From: Streptomyces iconiensis
Lineage (GTDB): Bacteria; Actinomycetota; Actinomycetes; Streptomycetales; Streptomycetaceae
Direction of reading: 5' to 3'
Assembly (NCBI RefSeq): GCF_028657195.3
Contig: NZ_JANCPR020000036.1
Span: 1 to 64,000, forward strand
Length of the DNA: 64,000 nt
Positions within the stretch are counted from its first letter, which is position 1; each line of letters opens with the position of its first letter. Made by a program: the position numbers and the translations under genes. The notes under the pieces were generated by a model that saw only the letters and a program-made list of their open reading frames with translations, did not search any database and was not told the DNA's origin. This document shows, piece by piece, positions 44,111-52,690 of this stretch.

Positions 44111-44548
44111 ATGCGCAAGAAAGCCAAGGGAATCGCGGCCGTGCTGACGGCGACCGCGAGCTGTCTGGCCGTGGCCGCCGGCACCGCGGGGACGGCCGAC
44201 GCCGCGCCTCAGCCCAAGGACTCGCAGTCCAAGCTCGTTCTCGCCGTCGGGCCCACCGGGTTCACGGGAACCATGATTCCGGAGCGTGTCGTCACGCTGG
44301 AGTGCGGACCCGCGGGTCCGGCCAGTGACCACCCCAACGCCCTCAAGGCGTGCGACGACCTGGAGCGCGTGGACGGTGCGTTCCAGAGCCTGGTGGGTCT
44401 GAACCAGAGTGGCGCCTGCACCCAGCAGTACGACCCGGCCACCGTCACGATCGACGGCTACTGGAAGGGCAGCCGCGTCAGCTTCGAGCACACGTTCCCG
44501 AACAAGTGCGTGAAGGACCGCAACGCGTCCTTCCTCTTCCGGTTCTGA
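44111..44548 (+). CDS. Subtilisin inhibitor-like (SSI family) secreted protease inhibitor
   Basis: A 145-residue exported inhibitor. A signal peptide (GIAAVLTATASCLAVAAGTA) ends in TADAAP, and the mature part is the SSI domain with its four cysteines (LECG, KACDD, GACTQQ, NKCVK). The reactive loop reads ACTQQYDPATVTIDGYWKG; compared with SSI (CPMVYDPV) the P1 position is Gln rather than Met, Lys or Arg. ATG 44111 follows GAGGGAG. SSI proteins block secreted subtilisin- and trypsin-like proteases and are linked to development. A hairpin terminator follows. Confidence 0.93.
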   Translation: MRKKAKGIAAVLTATASCLAVAAGTAGTADAAPQPKDSQSKLVLAVGPTGFTGTMIPERVVTLECGPAGPASDHPNALKACDDLERVDGAFQSLVGLNQSGACTQQYDPATVTIDGYWKGSRVSFEHTFPNKCVKDRNASFLFRF

Positions 44549-44613
44549 CGGAAGCGGGCACAGCAGCACATCTGCACAGCAGCACATCTGCACACCAGCA
44601 CCGCAGCACAGGA

Positions 44614-44646
44614 GAGGCCCCGGACAATTGTGGTGTCCGGGGCCTC
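44614..44646 (+). terminator. Hairpin terminator after the SSI gene
   Basis: GAGGCCCCGGACA (44614-44626) pairs perfectly with 44634-44646 across a 7-base loop, 66 bases past the inhibitor stop. Just before it CACAGCAGCACATCTG is repeated in tandem. Confidence 0.65.
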
Positions 44647-44730
44647 GGCCTGCCTGTGGTCTACCCACGGACCCCGGTGGTTAATTCACTCTTCACTCAC
44701 CCACCGGCTCGCCGCCCCTCACCCGCTGGT

Positions 44731-45858
44731 TCAGCCCGAACTGAGGCCGTCACTCCGTTCCCGTTCCACGTACCCCGCTACCGCCATGGCCGCGCGCCAC
44801 CCCTTGCCTGCACGCAGAACGGTGACGGGGCCGCCCGGGCAGGGCTCCGCCCGTGCGACCGGGGGCGTTCCGGATGCGGCGGGCCGCTCCTCCAGTACGG
44901 CGGGCCACTCGGCTGGTACGGGTGGCACGTAACGGAGGAGACGTGCCCGCACGAACCCGTACGGGCAGTGGACGCCCTCCGGCGGCAGCCCGTGTGTGAC
45001 AACGGCGCGCAGCGTCTCGGGGCTCTCACCGCGCAGGAGGTAGTGACCGGCGATCTGGGCGAGTTCGCCGGCCTCCGCGTGCGTGAGGACCAGCGGGGGT
45101 GACGCGCTGCGCAGGGCGAGGAGCGTACGTTCCGCGCGCTGCGCGTACGGGGCGAGAGGGCCGCTCAGCTCACCCAGGTTGGTTGGCCCACCCAGGTTGG
45201 TTGGCCCACCCGGATGTGAGGGCGTCGGAGCTGTCGGGGTCAGCGGATCCGACGGGGCTGGCGGAGCCGCCGGGGCTGTCGCCGGTGCGGGGACGGGGAG
45301 GGGGGTGTGGTGGTCTTTCTCCTTCTCGTCCCCTTGGGGGCGTCGCCGGGTGGGGCGGGGAGCGGGTGAACCGGCGGCCGGTTCAGGACGCGGCGGGCGC
45401 GGTGGGACTGACGGGCGCGGTGGGGGCGACGGGCGCGGTGACGCGAGCCACTCGTTCGAGTTGAGGATGCGCACCCCAAGACGGCGCGAGTCCGCCGTGT
45501 CCTTGCCGAGCCGCGCGGCCTCCTCCGCCGCGCCCCAACCGGCCGCTGTCTCCGCCCTCGTACGCAACGGCGGGAGGGACGCCAGTCGTTGGTCGCGGAT
45601 CTCCCCGCGTACGTTCTGCCGCTTACGCGCGTGCCAGTGCCCGTTCTCGCGCAGTGCTTTACGGGCCGCGTTCGTACGGTCCTTGCCCATCCGCAGGCCG
45701 CGTGCGACAGCGTCGCTGTTACGGGCGTTGCGCGGCGGGAGCTTCACCATCGCCTGCAGCAACCGCAGCGAGGTGGCCGACAACTCGACGTTGTCGATGA
45801 GGGATTCCGGGGTTTGCAGGAAAGGCGCACGCTTTGGCGCGCTACGATCGCTGGGCAT
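44731..45858 (-). CDS. Helix-turn-helix-like protein of unknown role
   Basis: A 375-residue protein. Residues about 20-80 (LSATSLRLLQAMVKLPPRNA, DAVARGLRMGKDRTNAARKA) look like a winged helix-turn-helix; the middle (about 130-235) is Pro/Arg-rich, including a repeat GGPTNLGGPTNLG; the last ~130 residues are helical. Similar proteins are common and unassigned in Streptomyces. ATG 45858 (MPSDRSAPKR) is chosen. It lies beyond WhiJ-type cluster 2 on the same strand, 150 bases away, so may be independent. DNA binding is inferred. Confidence 0.65.
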   Translation of the reverse strand: MPSDRSAPKRAPFLQTPESLIDNVELSATSLRLLQAMVKLPPRNARNSDAVARGLRMGKDRTNAARKALRENGHWHARKRQNVRGEIRDQRLASLPPLRTRAETAAGWGAAEEAARLGKDTADSRRLGVRILNSNEWLASPRPSPPPRPSVPPRPPRPEPAAGSPAPRPTRRRPQGDEKEKDHHTPLPVPAPATAPAAPPAPSDPLTPTAPTPSHPGGPTNLGGPTNLGELSGPLAPYAQRAERTLLALRSASPPLVLTHAEAGELAQIAGHYLLRGESPETLRAVVTHGLPPEGVHCPYGFVRARLLRYVPPVPAEWPAVLEERPAASGTPPVARAEPCPGGPVTVLRAGKGWRAAMAVAGYVERERSDGLSSG

Positions 45859-46008
45859 CGTTGGTGGCGTCTTCCACTGGACGGTGTAGGCCCTCGATGC
45901 GGTGTGGCTAGCACCGTTCGGGGGCCGTCCCCTCGCATGCGGGCGACGAGACGCGCATAACGTAACCCCGCCGCACACCCCTAACGCCCAACTCGCCTGC
46001 CGACGCCC

Positions 46009-46236
46009 CTATTTGATCGGCAACGACAGTTCGGCGGCCAGAAACGCCCCGCCCCCGACGAAGTTCGCCCACGCGCCCCTACTGAACGTGAGAGCGGGGC
46101 CTTCGGTGACCTTGGAGTCCCGGACGGCGACGGTGCGGGCAGTCCCGGAGGCGCCGGGGGTGTTGTCGGCTACCTCGACGCAGTTGGCGTTGTCGTTAAG
46201 GCTGTAGCTGGACTTGCGCCACGCAGTGGTTGTCAT
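46009..46236 (-). CDS. DUF397 protein (cluster 2, copy 3)
   Basis: A 75-residue DUF397 protein (AWRKSSYSLNDNANCVEVAD) whose core is followed by VAVRDSKVTEGPALTF. It starts by ATGA overlap with copy 2. The C-terminus differs from its sisters (GGGAFLAAELSLPIK). Confidence 0.85.
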   Translation of the reverse strand: MTTTAWRKSSYSLNDNANCVEVADNTPGASGTARTVAVRDSKVTEGPALTFSRGAWANFVGGGAFLAAELSLPIK

Positions 46237-46418
46237 GCGGAGTCCTTGATGTGGTCGATGAACGAGGCCCAGGCGCCGGGGCCGAAGGTGAGCACCGGCC
46301 CCTCCACGGCCTTGGAGTCCCGGACGGGGACGAGTGCGGGGGTGTTGTGGGCCACCTCAACGCAGTCGTCATTGTCGTTACCGCTGTAGCTGGACTTGCG
46401 CCACGTGGCCGGCGTCAT
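46233..46418 (-). CDS. DUF397 protein (cluster 2, copy 2)
   Basis: A 61-residue DUF397 protein (TWRKSSYSGNDNDDCVEVAH) overlapping copies 1 and 3 by ATGA at both ends. The three proteins are clear tandem paralogues, each with VPVRDSKAxE in the middle. Confidence 0.85.
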   Translation of the reverse strand: MTPATWRKSSYSGNDNDDCVEVAHNTPALVPVRDSKAVEGPVLTFGPGAWASFIDHIKDSA

Positions 46419-46609
46419 GAGGGGTTCTTGAGGTGTCCGATGAAGGAAGACCATGCATTGACGCCGAAGGTGAGAGCGGGGCGTTCGATGGCCTTGGAGT
46501 CCCGGACGGGGACAAGGGGGAGGATGCTGTCGGCGACCTCGACGCAGTTGTCGTTGGTCGGTCCGCTGTAGCTGGACTTGCGCCACACGGTGGTGCTCAG
46601 GTCGATCAT
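46415..46609 (-). CDS. DUF397 protein (cluster 2, copy 1)
   Basis: A 64-residue DUF397 protein (VWRKSSYSGPTNDNCVEVAD) starting by ATGA overlap with the XRE regulator stop, so it is the regulator-proximal copy and likeliest partner. Confidence 0.87.
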   Translation of the reverse strand: MIDLSTTVWRKSSYSGPTNDNCVEVADSILPLVPVRDSKAIERPALTFGVNAWSSFIGHLKNPS

Positions 46610-47415
46610 GAGTAATCCTCGATGGCCTTCTCGATCAGCTCTGTGGACGCGTCCGCGCTCAACGCGTTGGCGTGCAACCGATCATAGACCCGCTGGAAGT
46701 GCGCAACACTGCTCGATTCTTCGGTGTAGGCGCCTGTCTCGAAGCCCTCCGTATAGGCTCCCTGATCGCCGTTCGGCATCGTGATGAGGGAGATGGAACC
46801 CGGGATCGCGATCGCCGTTTCCGGGAGGAACTGAACATTGACCTGCGGCCTGTCGCACATCTCGCGCAGCCTCGACAACTGATCGCGCATCGCTTTCCTG
46901 TTGCCCATGAGGCGACGCAATACGGCCGCGTCGATGACGGCCCACATCCACGGGGGCTCCTCACGGGCCCACACTTCCTGCCGAGCGATCCGGCGTTCGA
47001 CGTAGCGGTCCACCTCGGCCTGATCGCCTGTCTGCACGTCGAGCATCAGCGCCCGCGCGTAAGCCTCCGTCTGGAGAAGCCCAGGGATGACGATCGAGAA
47101 GTCATGCATCGCAGTGGCCTCAAGCTGGCGGGCGAGGTACGCCTTCGCATAGTCCCGGAACTGGGCCCTGGCGAGGAGCCTCGACAGGTACTCCAAGTCG
47201 TTCCCCAACCCCAGCACTTGGTCCAAGCGACCGGCGACAGCCGGGTTGGGCGGGTCGGTGCCCAGCTCGATCTTGGTGACGCGTACACGGGAGATGAAGA
47301 CCTTGGCGGCAAGGTCCTCTTGCCGCCAAGCCAGCTTTTCGCGTTCGCAGCGGACCTTGTGGCCGAGGTAGGCGGCTACGGAATCTGTGGGGTCCAGCTC
47401 TCGGGGTGCGGGCAT
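46606..47415 (-). CDS. XRE-family regulator with DUF5753 domain (cluster 2)
   Basis: A 269-residue WhiJ-type regulator. The helix-turn-helix is at about residues 20-75 (REKLAWRQEDLAAKVFISRV) and DUF5753 at about 95-260 (FSIVIPGLLQTEAYARALM). ATG 47415 is used; a start up to 18 codons earlier is possible. It leads a four-gene chain in which every junction is an ATGA overlap. A strong inverted repeat lies 27 bases upstream (47442-47470), a probable autoregulatory operator shared with the divergent small genes. Confidence 0.9.
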   Translation of the reverse strand: MPAPRELDPTDSVAAYLGHKVRCEREKLAWRQEDLAAKVFISRVRVTKIELGTDPPNPAVAGRLDQVLGLGNDLEYLSRLLARAQFRDYAKAYLARQLEATAMHDFSIVIPGLLQTEAYARALMLDVQTGDQAEVDRYVERRIARQEVWAREEPPWMWAVIDAAVLRRLMGNRKAMRDQLSRLREMCDRPQVNVQFLPETAIAIPGSISLITMPNGDQGAYTEGFETGAYTEESSSVAHFQRVYDRLHANALSADASTELIEKAIEDYS

Positions 47416-47441
47416 CGGCGATGTTCCTTCGTTCCCTCGCA

Positions 47442-47470
47442 CATGGCTACTCCTAGTAAGCGTAGCCATG
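47442..47470. promoter_or_regulatory. Inverted repeat, candidate operator of WhiJ-type cluster 2
   Basis: CATGGCTAC and GTAGCCATG are perfect 9-base arms separated by 11 bases, in the 110-base gap between the divergent XRE regulator and the small gene at 47526. The position suits control of both. Confidence 0.5.
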
Positions 47471-47525
47471 CGGAGTGATGCTCGTCACTGCGACCAGGAA
47501 ACAGGCACGACGAGCAAAGGCCCCC

Positions 47526-47753
47526 ATGTACAAGCCAGTTGAGTACGAAGCCGACCTCCCCGAATTCCCCACGCCGCATCCGCCGCTCCCCGTCGCCGGA
47601 TGCGACGACTGCGTTCGTTACCTGGCGCAGCACGCGGCGGCCGAGCGGGACGGGGACGGGAGCCGCGCGGCGGACGTACGCGTGCTGTGGCGCTCGCACC
47701 TGGCACGTACGCACGGGACGGGCGCCGGCGCGCGTACGGGTGCCGCCCGGTGA
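47526..47753 (+). CDS. Small actinomycete protein with CxxC
   Basis: A 75-residue protein (MYKPVEYEADLPEFPTPHPP) with a CDDC motif and a basic C-terminal half (WRSHLARTHGTG) that could resemble a degenerate zinc finger. ATG 47526 is used. It overlaps the next gene by GTGA and is divergent from the cluster 2 regulator. Small genes of this kind accompany WhiJ-type clusters; function unknown. Confidence 0.6.
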   Translation: MYKPVEYEADLPEFPTPHPPLPVAGCDDCVRYLAQHAAAERDGDGSRAADVRVLWRSHLARTHGTGAGARTGAAR

Positions 47754-48007
47754 GGCGGGGCGTACCCGTGTACGACGAGACGCGGCAGCAGCCGGCGGTC
47801 GTGGTGCGGGCGGACGGTGTGTGGCTGACCTTGACGCGACCTGGCCGCAGGCCATGGCGTACCCACATCGCGGCCGTACGCACGGCAACCGAACGCGAAC
47901 GGCGCTCGCTGCGCGCCCTGCGCAGGCTCGTACGCACCCAGCGCGACCGCGAGTTGGCGGCGAAGCTACGCGAGGTCAACGAGCGGAGTGTGCGCGCGTG
48001 GATGTGA
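47750..48007 (+). CDS. Small basic protein coupled to the CxxC protein
   Basis: An 85-residue basic protein: a short beta part (VPVYDETRQQPAVVVRADGV) and a long Arg-rich helix (RALRRLVRTQRDRELAAKLR). GTG 47750 overlaps the previous stop (GTGA), which sets the start. No family recognised; nucleic-acid binding is possible from its charge. Confidence 0.55.
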   Translation: MRRGVPVYDETRQQPAVVVRADGVWLTLTRPGRRPWRTHIAAVRTATERERRSLRALRRLVRTQRDRELAAKLREVNERSVRAWM

Positions 48008-48194
48008 GGCCGTCCAAGTATTCGTACTCACCGAGTCTCGCGCGCGCCTCACCTCTTGCGACCGCCTCCGGAAGCCCCGTCCGACCGTGACGCCTGGGGC
48101 TCGTCCCGCCGTCAGCCGGGTGCCCGGCAGCGTGGGGAGGCGGATACACATTGCGGTCGGATGTGTGCGCACGGATACGGTGTTCGACCAAGCG

Positions 48195-48246
48195 CCATGC
48201 CCATGCCCGTGCCCCATGCCCATGCCCGTGCCCATAGCCGTGCCCG
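48195..48246. repeat. CATGCCC/GTGCCC short tandem repeat
   Basis: A 19-base period repeat (CCATGCCCATGCCCGTGCC) occurs twice at 48195-48233, with degenerate continuation, about 40-90 bases before the next gene. It may affect that gene's leader. Confidence 0.65.
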
Positions 48247-48283
48247 CTGCCCGTCGCCCGGGCCATGTGAAGAGACAGGTGCC

Positions 48284-49168
48284 ATGTCCACACCGCCGCC
48301 CCCGCCGTCGCAGCAGCCCCAACCCGGTTACGGGCAGGGCCCGTTCGGGTCTCAGCAGGCGCCGCCTCCTGGCCCATACGCGCAACCGGGCCCGTACGCG
48401 GGGCCAGGCCCCTACGGTCAGCCCGGACCGTACGGCCAGCCCGGACCGTACGGCGGACCGCAAGGGCAGCCGGGCCCGTATCCGTCGGGGCCGTACGGGC
48501 AGTACCCGGGCGGGCCGCCGTACTGGGGTCCGCCGCCGCCCCGTAAGAGCCGGGGCGGGTGGAAGTACGTGGTGATCGCGCTGGCGGTGATCATTCTGCT
48601 GAGTGTGTTCTCGGCGCTCCAGGAGATGCGGAAGTCGAGGACCGGGTCCTCCGGCGCGTCCGGGGGGACGACATACGAACTGTCGCTGCCCAAGCGGGTG
48701 GACGGGGGCCGGCTCGCGCTCTCGGAGGACCTGAGCCACGACCCCCGGTTCGCCAACTCCGGCCTCGGACCGGACGACGAAATCCGCGCCGGGTGGTACG
48801 AGTCGGAGTCGGGCGACGAGCGCTATCTCTTCCTCGGGTACAACTCCGACCGGGCCGACGCGGACACCTCGGCCGACAAGATCCTCGACGGAGCCGTGGA
48901 CGCCTCCGACACCTCGTCCCCGCCCCGCCGCCGCACCATCACCCCGCCCGGCGCGAAGTCACCGATCACCTGCGTGGTCGTGCCGCAGAAGAAGGGCGGC
49001 CGGAGCTATGTGGCGCCCATGTGTGCCTGGAGCGACGACGGTTCGGCCGCCACGGTGTCCGATGACGGCCGTACGGCCGCGGGCGTCACCCCGGATTCGT
49101 ACGACCTCGAAACGCTCGCCGCACGCGCCGACCGGATCCGCCAGGACGTCCGCCGTCGGGTCGGCTGA
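48284..49168 (+). CDS. Membrane-anchored protein with Pro/Gly/Tyr-rich N-terminus
   Basis: A 294-residue protein. Residues 1-85 are a cytoplasmic Pro/Gly/Tyr/Gln-rich repeat region (YGQPGPYGQPGPYGGPQGQP), then one membrane helix (YVVIALAVIILLSVFSAL, about 95-112), then a ~180-residue extracytoplasmic domain with two Cys (ITCVVVPQ, APMCAWSDD), probably a disulfide. ATG 48284 is chosen (MSTPPPPPSQ). This layout is frequent in actinomycetes, often in proteins of unknown envelope function. No enzyme motif is seen. Confidence 0.8.
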   Translation: MSTPPPPPSQQPQPGYGQGPFGSQQAPPPGPYAQPGPYAGPGPYGQPGPYGQPGPYGGPQGQPGPYPSGPYGQYPGGPPYWGPPPPRKSRGGWKYVVIALAVIILLSVFSALQEMRKSRTGSSGASGGTTYELSLPKRVDGGRLALSEDLSHDPRFANSGLGPDDEIRAGWYESESGDERYLFLGYNSDRADADTSADKILDGAVDASDTSSPPRRRTITPPGAKSPITCVVVPQKKGGRSYVAPMCAWSDDGSAATVSDDGRTAAGVTPDSYDLETLAARADRIRQDVRRRVG

Positions 49169-49370
49169 ATGGAGCGGCTACCCGCTTCTCCACTGGCGCG
49201 TGAGGTGCATGTGGCGGCACTTCGCACTGCTGCGGCCTGGGCGAAGGCCCGGGCCGAGGCCGACCACGACTCCGTGCGGGCACCGGACAGGGAGACTCCG
49301 GTTCCGTTCCTTGAACAGGGCGCCCACCTAGGTCCCTACCGTAAGAGCGCGGAACGAGCGGCTCGGCCTC

Positions 49371-50213
49371 TCAGCAGTACGGCGCCTGGCCCGTCAAGGC
49401 GTAGGCGACGCTCATGAAGACGCCGAAGAGGCGGAAGAGGGCGGGCAGGGGGGCGTTGGTGGTGACCGTGCGGTCGTCGTGGCGGGTTACGCCGGGGATG
49501 CCGGCCAACTGCTGGGCTACGGAGGCCGATTGCCAGCGTACGGCGAGGGTGTGCGGGGTCGTGTCGGGCGCGGGACGCTGGGCGGTGCGCGCTTCGGTGC
49601 GGCGGACGGCGTCGGCTGTGGTCTGTGTGATGGCCTCGCGGGCCTCGGCTGCGGGGCGCAGGCGTGCGGCGAACCGGTCGCGGGCGTACTTGACGGGTGC
49701 CGTCAGCACGGTGTCGTCCCAGGCGCGCATCTCTTCGCAGGCCGCGTCGTCGCCGAAGAGGGCGACCACGGGTACGCCCAGCGCCGTGGCGGTGGCGTGT
49801 GCGAAGCCGATCTCGCCCATGGGGCGTTCGTCCAGCCACATGTCCTCGATCTCGTGTCCCATGAAGTTGTGGCTGAGCACGCCGAGCGTTCCGGCCCTGG
49901 AGTGGTAGCCGACGCACACCATGGCGTCGAAGTCAGCGTCGAGGTCCTGCACCATCCCCATCGGCTTGGGCTTGCCGCGCACCAGGGCGACGCGGGGGTG
50001 CAGCTGGTCGACGAGCAGATTCCGCATGGTGCTGTGCGTGTCGTTGACGAGCACTTCGGCGGCGCCGCCCTGAAGCGCTCCGCTGACGGCCGCGTTGACG
50101 TCCTCCGTCATCATCGCCCGCCCCCGCTCGTAGTCCCGGCCGCCCATCTGCACGTCCTCGGCCCCGACCAGTCCGGTGACGCCCTCCATGTCGGCGCTGA
50201 CGTACACCCGCAT
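49371..50213 (-). CDS. M55-family D-aminopeptidase (DppA-like)
   Basis: A 280-residue zinc peptidase of family M55. The ligand set known from DppA is present at the expected places: Asp8 and Glu10 (VYVSADMEGVTGL), His60 (VLVNDTHSTMRN), His104 (VCVGYHSRAG) and Glu134 (RPMGEIGFA). It should cleave D-amino acid peptides, for example from cell-wall turnover. ATG 50213 follows a GAGGCGG-like site. The gene is isolated from the upstream lipoprotein gene by a strong terminator at 50301-50330. Confidence 0.92.
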   Translation of the reverse strand: MRVYVSADMEGVTGLVGAEDVQMGGRDYERGRAMMTEDVNAAVSGALQGGAAEVLVNDTHSTMRNLLVDQLHPRVALVRGKPKPMGMVQDLDADFDAMVCVGYHSRAGTLGVLSHNFMGHEIEDMWLDERPMGEIGFAHATATALGVPVVALFGDDAACEEMRAWDDTVLTAPVKYARDRFAARLRPAAEAREAITQTTADAVRRTEARTAQRPAPDTTPHTLAVRWQSASVAQQLAGIPGVTRHDDRTVTTNAPLPALFRLFGVFMSVAYALTGQAPYC

Positions 50214-50300
50214 GTTGCCGCCTCTCACTTCCGTCACAGTGATCCGCAGGTTACCGGCCCAATTCGTCCCACAGGGAATGGTGTTGGCGAGAACACCAAC

Positions 50301-50330
50301 GAGGGCCCACGAGCTTGCTCGTGGGCCCTC
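50301..50330 (-). terminator. Strong hairpin terminator after the NPP1-like gene
   Basis: GAGGGCCCACGAGC and its exact complement form a 14-base stem with a TT centre, 51 bases past the stop of the leftward lipoprotein gene. Confidence 0.75.
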
Positions 50331-50380
50331 GCTTGAGTCCGGGAAACCTGGGGTGTCCGGGGAGTCCGGGAATCCCTGGG

Positions 50381-51310
50381 CTAGCGGGAGTGTTTTTCGT
50401 CGTCGCACATGGTGTCGGCCAGGATGGAGGGATCGGCCGTACCTCCCCACGAGCCGTCGTTCTCGTCGAACTTCTTGTACATGTCGCCGTCCGGATGGAC
50501 CTCGACCAGGCCGCCGCCTTCGTCGGACCAGGCCGGGTAATCGGCCTGGCGGTACTCATTGTCGTTTGTGGCGGACGCGATGTCCTTCAGACCCACTTCC
50601 TGATCGTTGAACAGGGCGTGGGCGCCGTATCCGACGAAAACGCGCGGGAATTCAAGGCCCTTTCCGGCGCTGCCCCGGTCGGCGTTCCAGCTTTCGGCGT
50701 CCTTCCAGGAGACCTTCTCATGCCCGCTGTGCTGGCTGAGCCACAGATCAGAACGGGTCCAGTCCGAACCGTTCTTCTTCCAGATGACGTCGATGTGCTC
50801 GAAGTCGTGCGGGTGGCCGGCTGATTTGAAACCGCTGGTGGCCTGGTACATGCTGTAGGTGATCCGGATCTCGTCCGCTGTGCACTTCCGGCCGGTCCAG
50901 AAGGTCGGGAAGTCGCCGCCGTGCTCCGCACAGCCGCCGTCGCTGTCCGGCCAGAACTTCATCTCACCGCCCGGCTTCGGTTTGCCGTTCTCGTCGAACG
51001 GATTCTCCGGCCAGCACGGATCGTTATTGTTGGCGCGGGCGAAATTCCACTCCGGTGCGGACGCTTTGGCGAAGTCCTGCATTTTCGCACCGCCCTCCTT
51101 GAGCGACCCGTTCAAGGTGCCGATGTCCGCCTCGTTCTTCCCTTTCGCGCCGTCCGCCTTCCGCCCGTCCGAAGCTAACGAGTCCGGCTTCTTTCCGCTG
51201 TCGCCGCTACCACCACCGTCCTCACCGCCGCTTCCGCATGCGGTGAGCAGCAGAGCACCGGTCATGGTGGCCGCCGCCAGTACGGCTGCGCGCTGATGCA
51301 TTCGGAACAT
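50381..51310 (-). CDS. NPP1-like lipoprotein
   Basis: A 309-residue lipoprotein: signal peptide ending LLLTACGSG (lipobox), a Gly/Ser/Lys linker, then a domain with AGHPHDFEHIDVIW near residue 160. That matches the GHRHDWE heptapeptide of NPP1/NLP necrosis-inducing proteins, whose acidic and His residues bind metal. QHSGHEKVSWKD and GYGAHALFND also fit the family. ATG 51310 (MFRMHQRAAV) is used. In plant pathogens such proteins attack membranes; in a soil Streptomyces the role is unclear. Stands alone. Confidence 0.8.
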   Translation of the reverse strand: MFRMHQRAAVLAAATMTGALLLTACGSGGEDGGGSGDSGKKPDSLASDGRKADGAKGKNEADIGTLNGSLKEGGAKMQDFAKASAPEWNFARANNNDPCWPENPFDENGKPKPGGEMKFWPDSDGGCAEHGGDFPTFWTGRKCTADEIRITYSMYQATSGFKSAGHPHDFEHIDVIWKKNGSDWTRSDLWLSQHSGHEKVSWKDAESWNADRGSAGKGLEFPRVFVGYGAHALFNDQEVGLKDIASATNDNEYRQADYPAWSDEGGGLVEVHPDGDMYKKFDENDGSWGGTADPSILADTMCDDEKHSR

Positions 51311-51637
51311 GTGCTTCTCGCTCTCCTCGGCCGATCCGGTCACCCCGGACGATGCCAGGGAGGTGAGCAGCGAGGGGAACTCTGTTCGGACGGGGACGAA
51401 CCCGCGACAAAGGCCATCCGGTTATGACACGTGCGCTGCAACCGGTAGGCCCCGTTCCGTGTTGCCGAAGCGCTCCCGGCAGTTCGGACGCCGGGTCTCC
51501 GCGGCCGGAGCAGTGCATGAACTCAAGCCATGCGGACGGGAGTTGGCCCGCGTGGGATGTGAGGGCGCGGGGCCGGCCTCGCGTCCGATCCGGCGTGCCG
51601 GTCGGCGGTCAGGTCAGTTCACCGGTGGGGCAGATGC
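51311..51637. other. Intergenic region
   Basis: 327 bases between the NPP1-like gene start and the HAD gene stop. Only the presumed promoter of the lipoprotein gene is expected here; nothing else is seen. Confidence 0.5.
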
Positions 51638-52396
51638 CTACCCGGCGGCGCCGACAGGCCAGTGCACCGAGGTCAGGTCGGGAACGACCAGGTCGGCCCC
51701 GGCGGCAGTGAGGGTGGCGGCCGGCTGGGTGACGGTGACGGCAACGCAGTACGCACCCGCGCTCTTTGCCGCCTCGATTCCGGCGGGGGCGTCCTCGAAG
51801 ACGACGGCCCGTTCCGGCTCGGTACCGAGGGCGGCGCATGCGGCTAGGTAGCCCTCCGGGTGCGGCTTGCCCCGAGTCACGTCGTCGGCGGTGATCACAG
51901 TGTCGAACAGTCCGAGCACCCCGAGGGTCGAGAGTTCGCCGTGTGCGTAGTCCCGGGTGCCCGAGGTGACCACGGCGAGGGGGACGCTGGCCTCGCGCAG
52001 ACGGTGGAGCAGGGCGACCGCGCCGGGGACGGGCGCGACAGGCGGCAGGTCGGGGTGCTCGGAGTACCCCTTGGCTTCCGCGTACAGTTCCTCGGCCGTA
52101 CACCCCGGGAAGTCGGCGGCGTGCTCGGCGATGGCCTCCTTACCGGGACGCCCTGCGAATGCCGCGAGCGTCGCGGCCTCGACCGGTACGCCATGCGCCG
52201 CGAACAGCTTGACCCAGGCCGACCTGCTGCGCGGCTCGGTGTCGACCAGGGTGCCGTCCAGGTCGAAAAGCGCGGCCCCGTACGGCAGTTGACTCCCCTG
52301 TGTTCCCTCGACTTCCCCTGTTTCCTCGGCTCCTCGTGCTTCCTCAGTTCCTCGTGCTTCTTCCTCGGCAGCGCGTGTTCCCTGTGTTCCCTGCAT
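51638..52396 (-). CDS. HAD-family sugar-phosphate phosphatase
   Basis: A HAD hydrolase of beta-phosphoglucomutase/DOG phosphatase type. Motif I is AALFDLDGTLVDTEP, motif II VVTSGTRDYA, motif III around GKPHPEGYLAA and motif IV VFEDAPAGIEAAKSAG. It should dephosphorylate small sugar phosphates. The domain needs about 215 residues; ATG 52396 with GGGAG ahead adds a Glu/Gly-rich leader of 36 residues. The frame is open further to 52576 with collagen-like Gly-X-Y peptide (GPTGPAGLTGPA), so the true start is uncertain. Confidence 0.85.
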   Translation of the reverse strand: MQGTQGTRAAEEEARGTEEARGAEETGEVEGTQGSQLPYGAALFDLDGTLVDTEPRSRSAWVKLFAAHGVPVEAATLAAFAGRPGKEAIAEHAADFPGCTAEELYAEAKGYSEHPDLPPVAPVPGAVALLHRLREASVPLAVVTSGTRDYAHGELSTLGVLGLFDTVITADDVTRGKPHPEGYLAACAALGTEPERAVVFEDAPAGIEAAKSAGAYCVAVTVTQPAATLTAAGADLVVPDLTSVHWPVGAAG

Positions 52397-52633
52397 GTCC
52401 TGTGCTCCCGACCTCGTCGCTGCCGGCCCCGTCAGTCCTGCTGGCCCGGTCGGCCCCGTTGTTCCCGCTGGCTCTGCTGCCTCTGCTGCCTCTGCTGTTC
52501 CCGTCGGCCCTACTGATCCCATCAACCCCATTGTCCCTGTCAGTCCCATCCGCCCTGCCCGCCCCGCTCGCCCCATGGCTCCGTCGTATCCACGGGGCTC
52601 ACCGTCCCGTCCTGCTCCGCGTTACGGCATTGC

Positions 52634-52690
52634 GGCGTCACGTCTCATAGGAGGCGTCTCATGGAAGGCGTCACGTCTCATAGGAGAGGC
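52634..52690 (-). repeat. Stop-spanning repeat at the 3' end of the MFS gene
   Basis: The MFS gene ends CTCCTATGAGACGTGACGCC on the minus strand; the same 20 bases recur 35 bases downstream, with a partial copy (TTCCATGAGACGC) between. The stop TGA is inside the unit. Confidence 0.65.
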
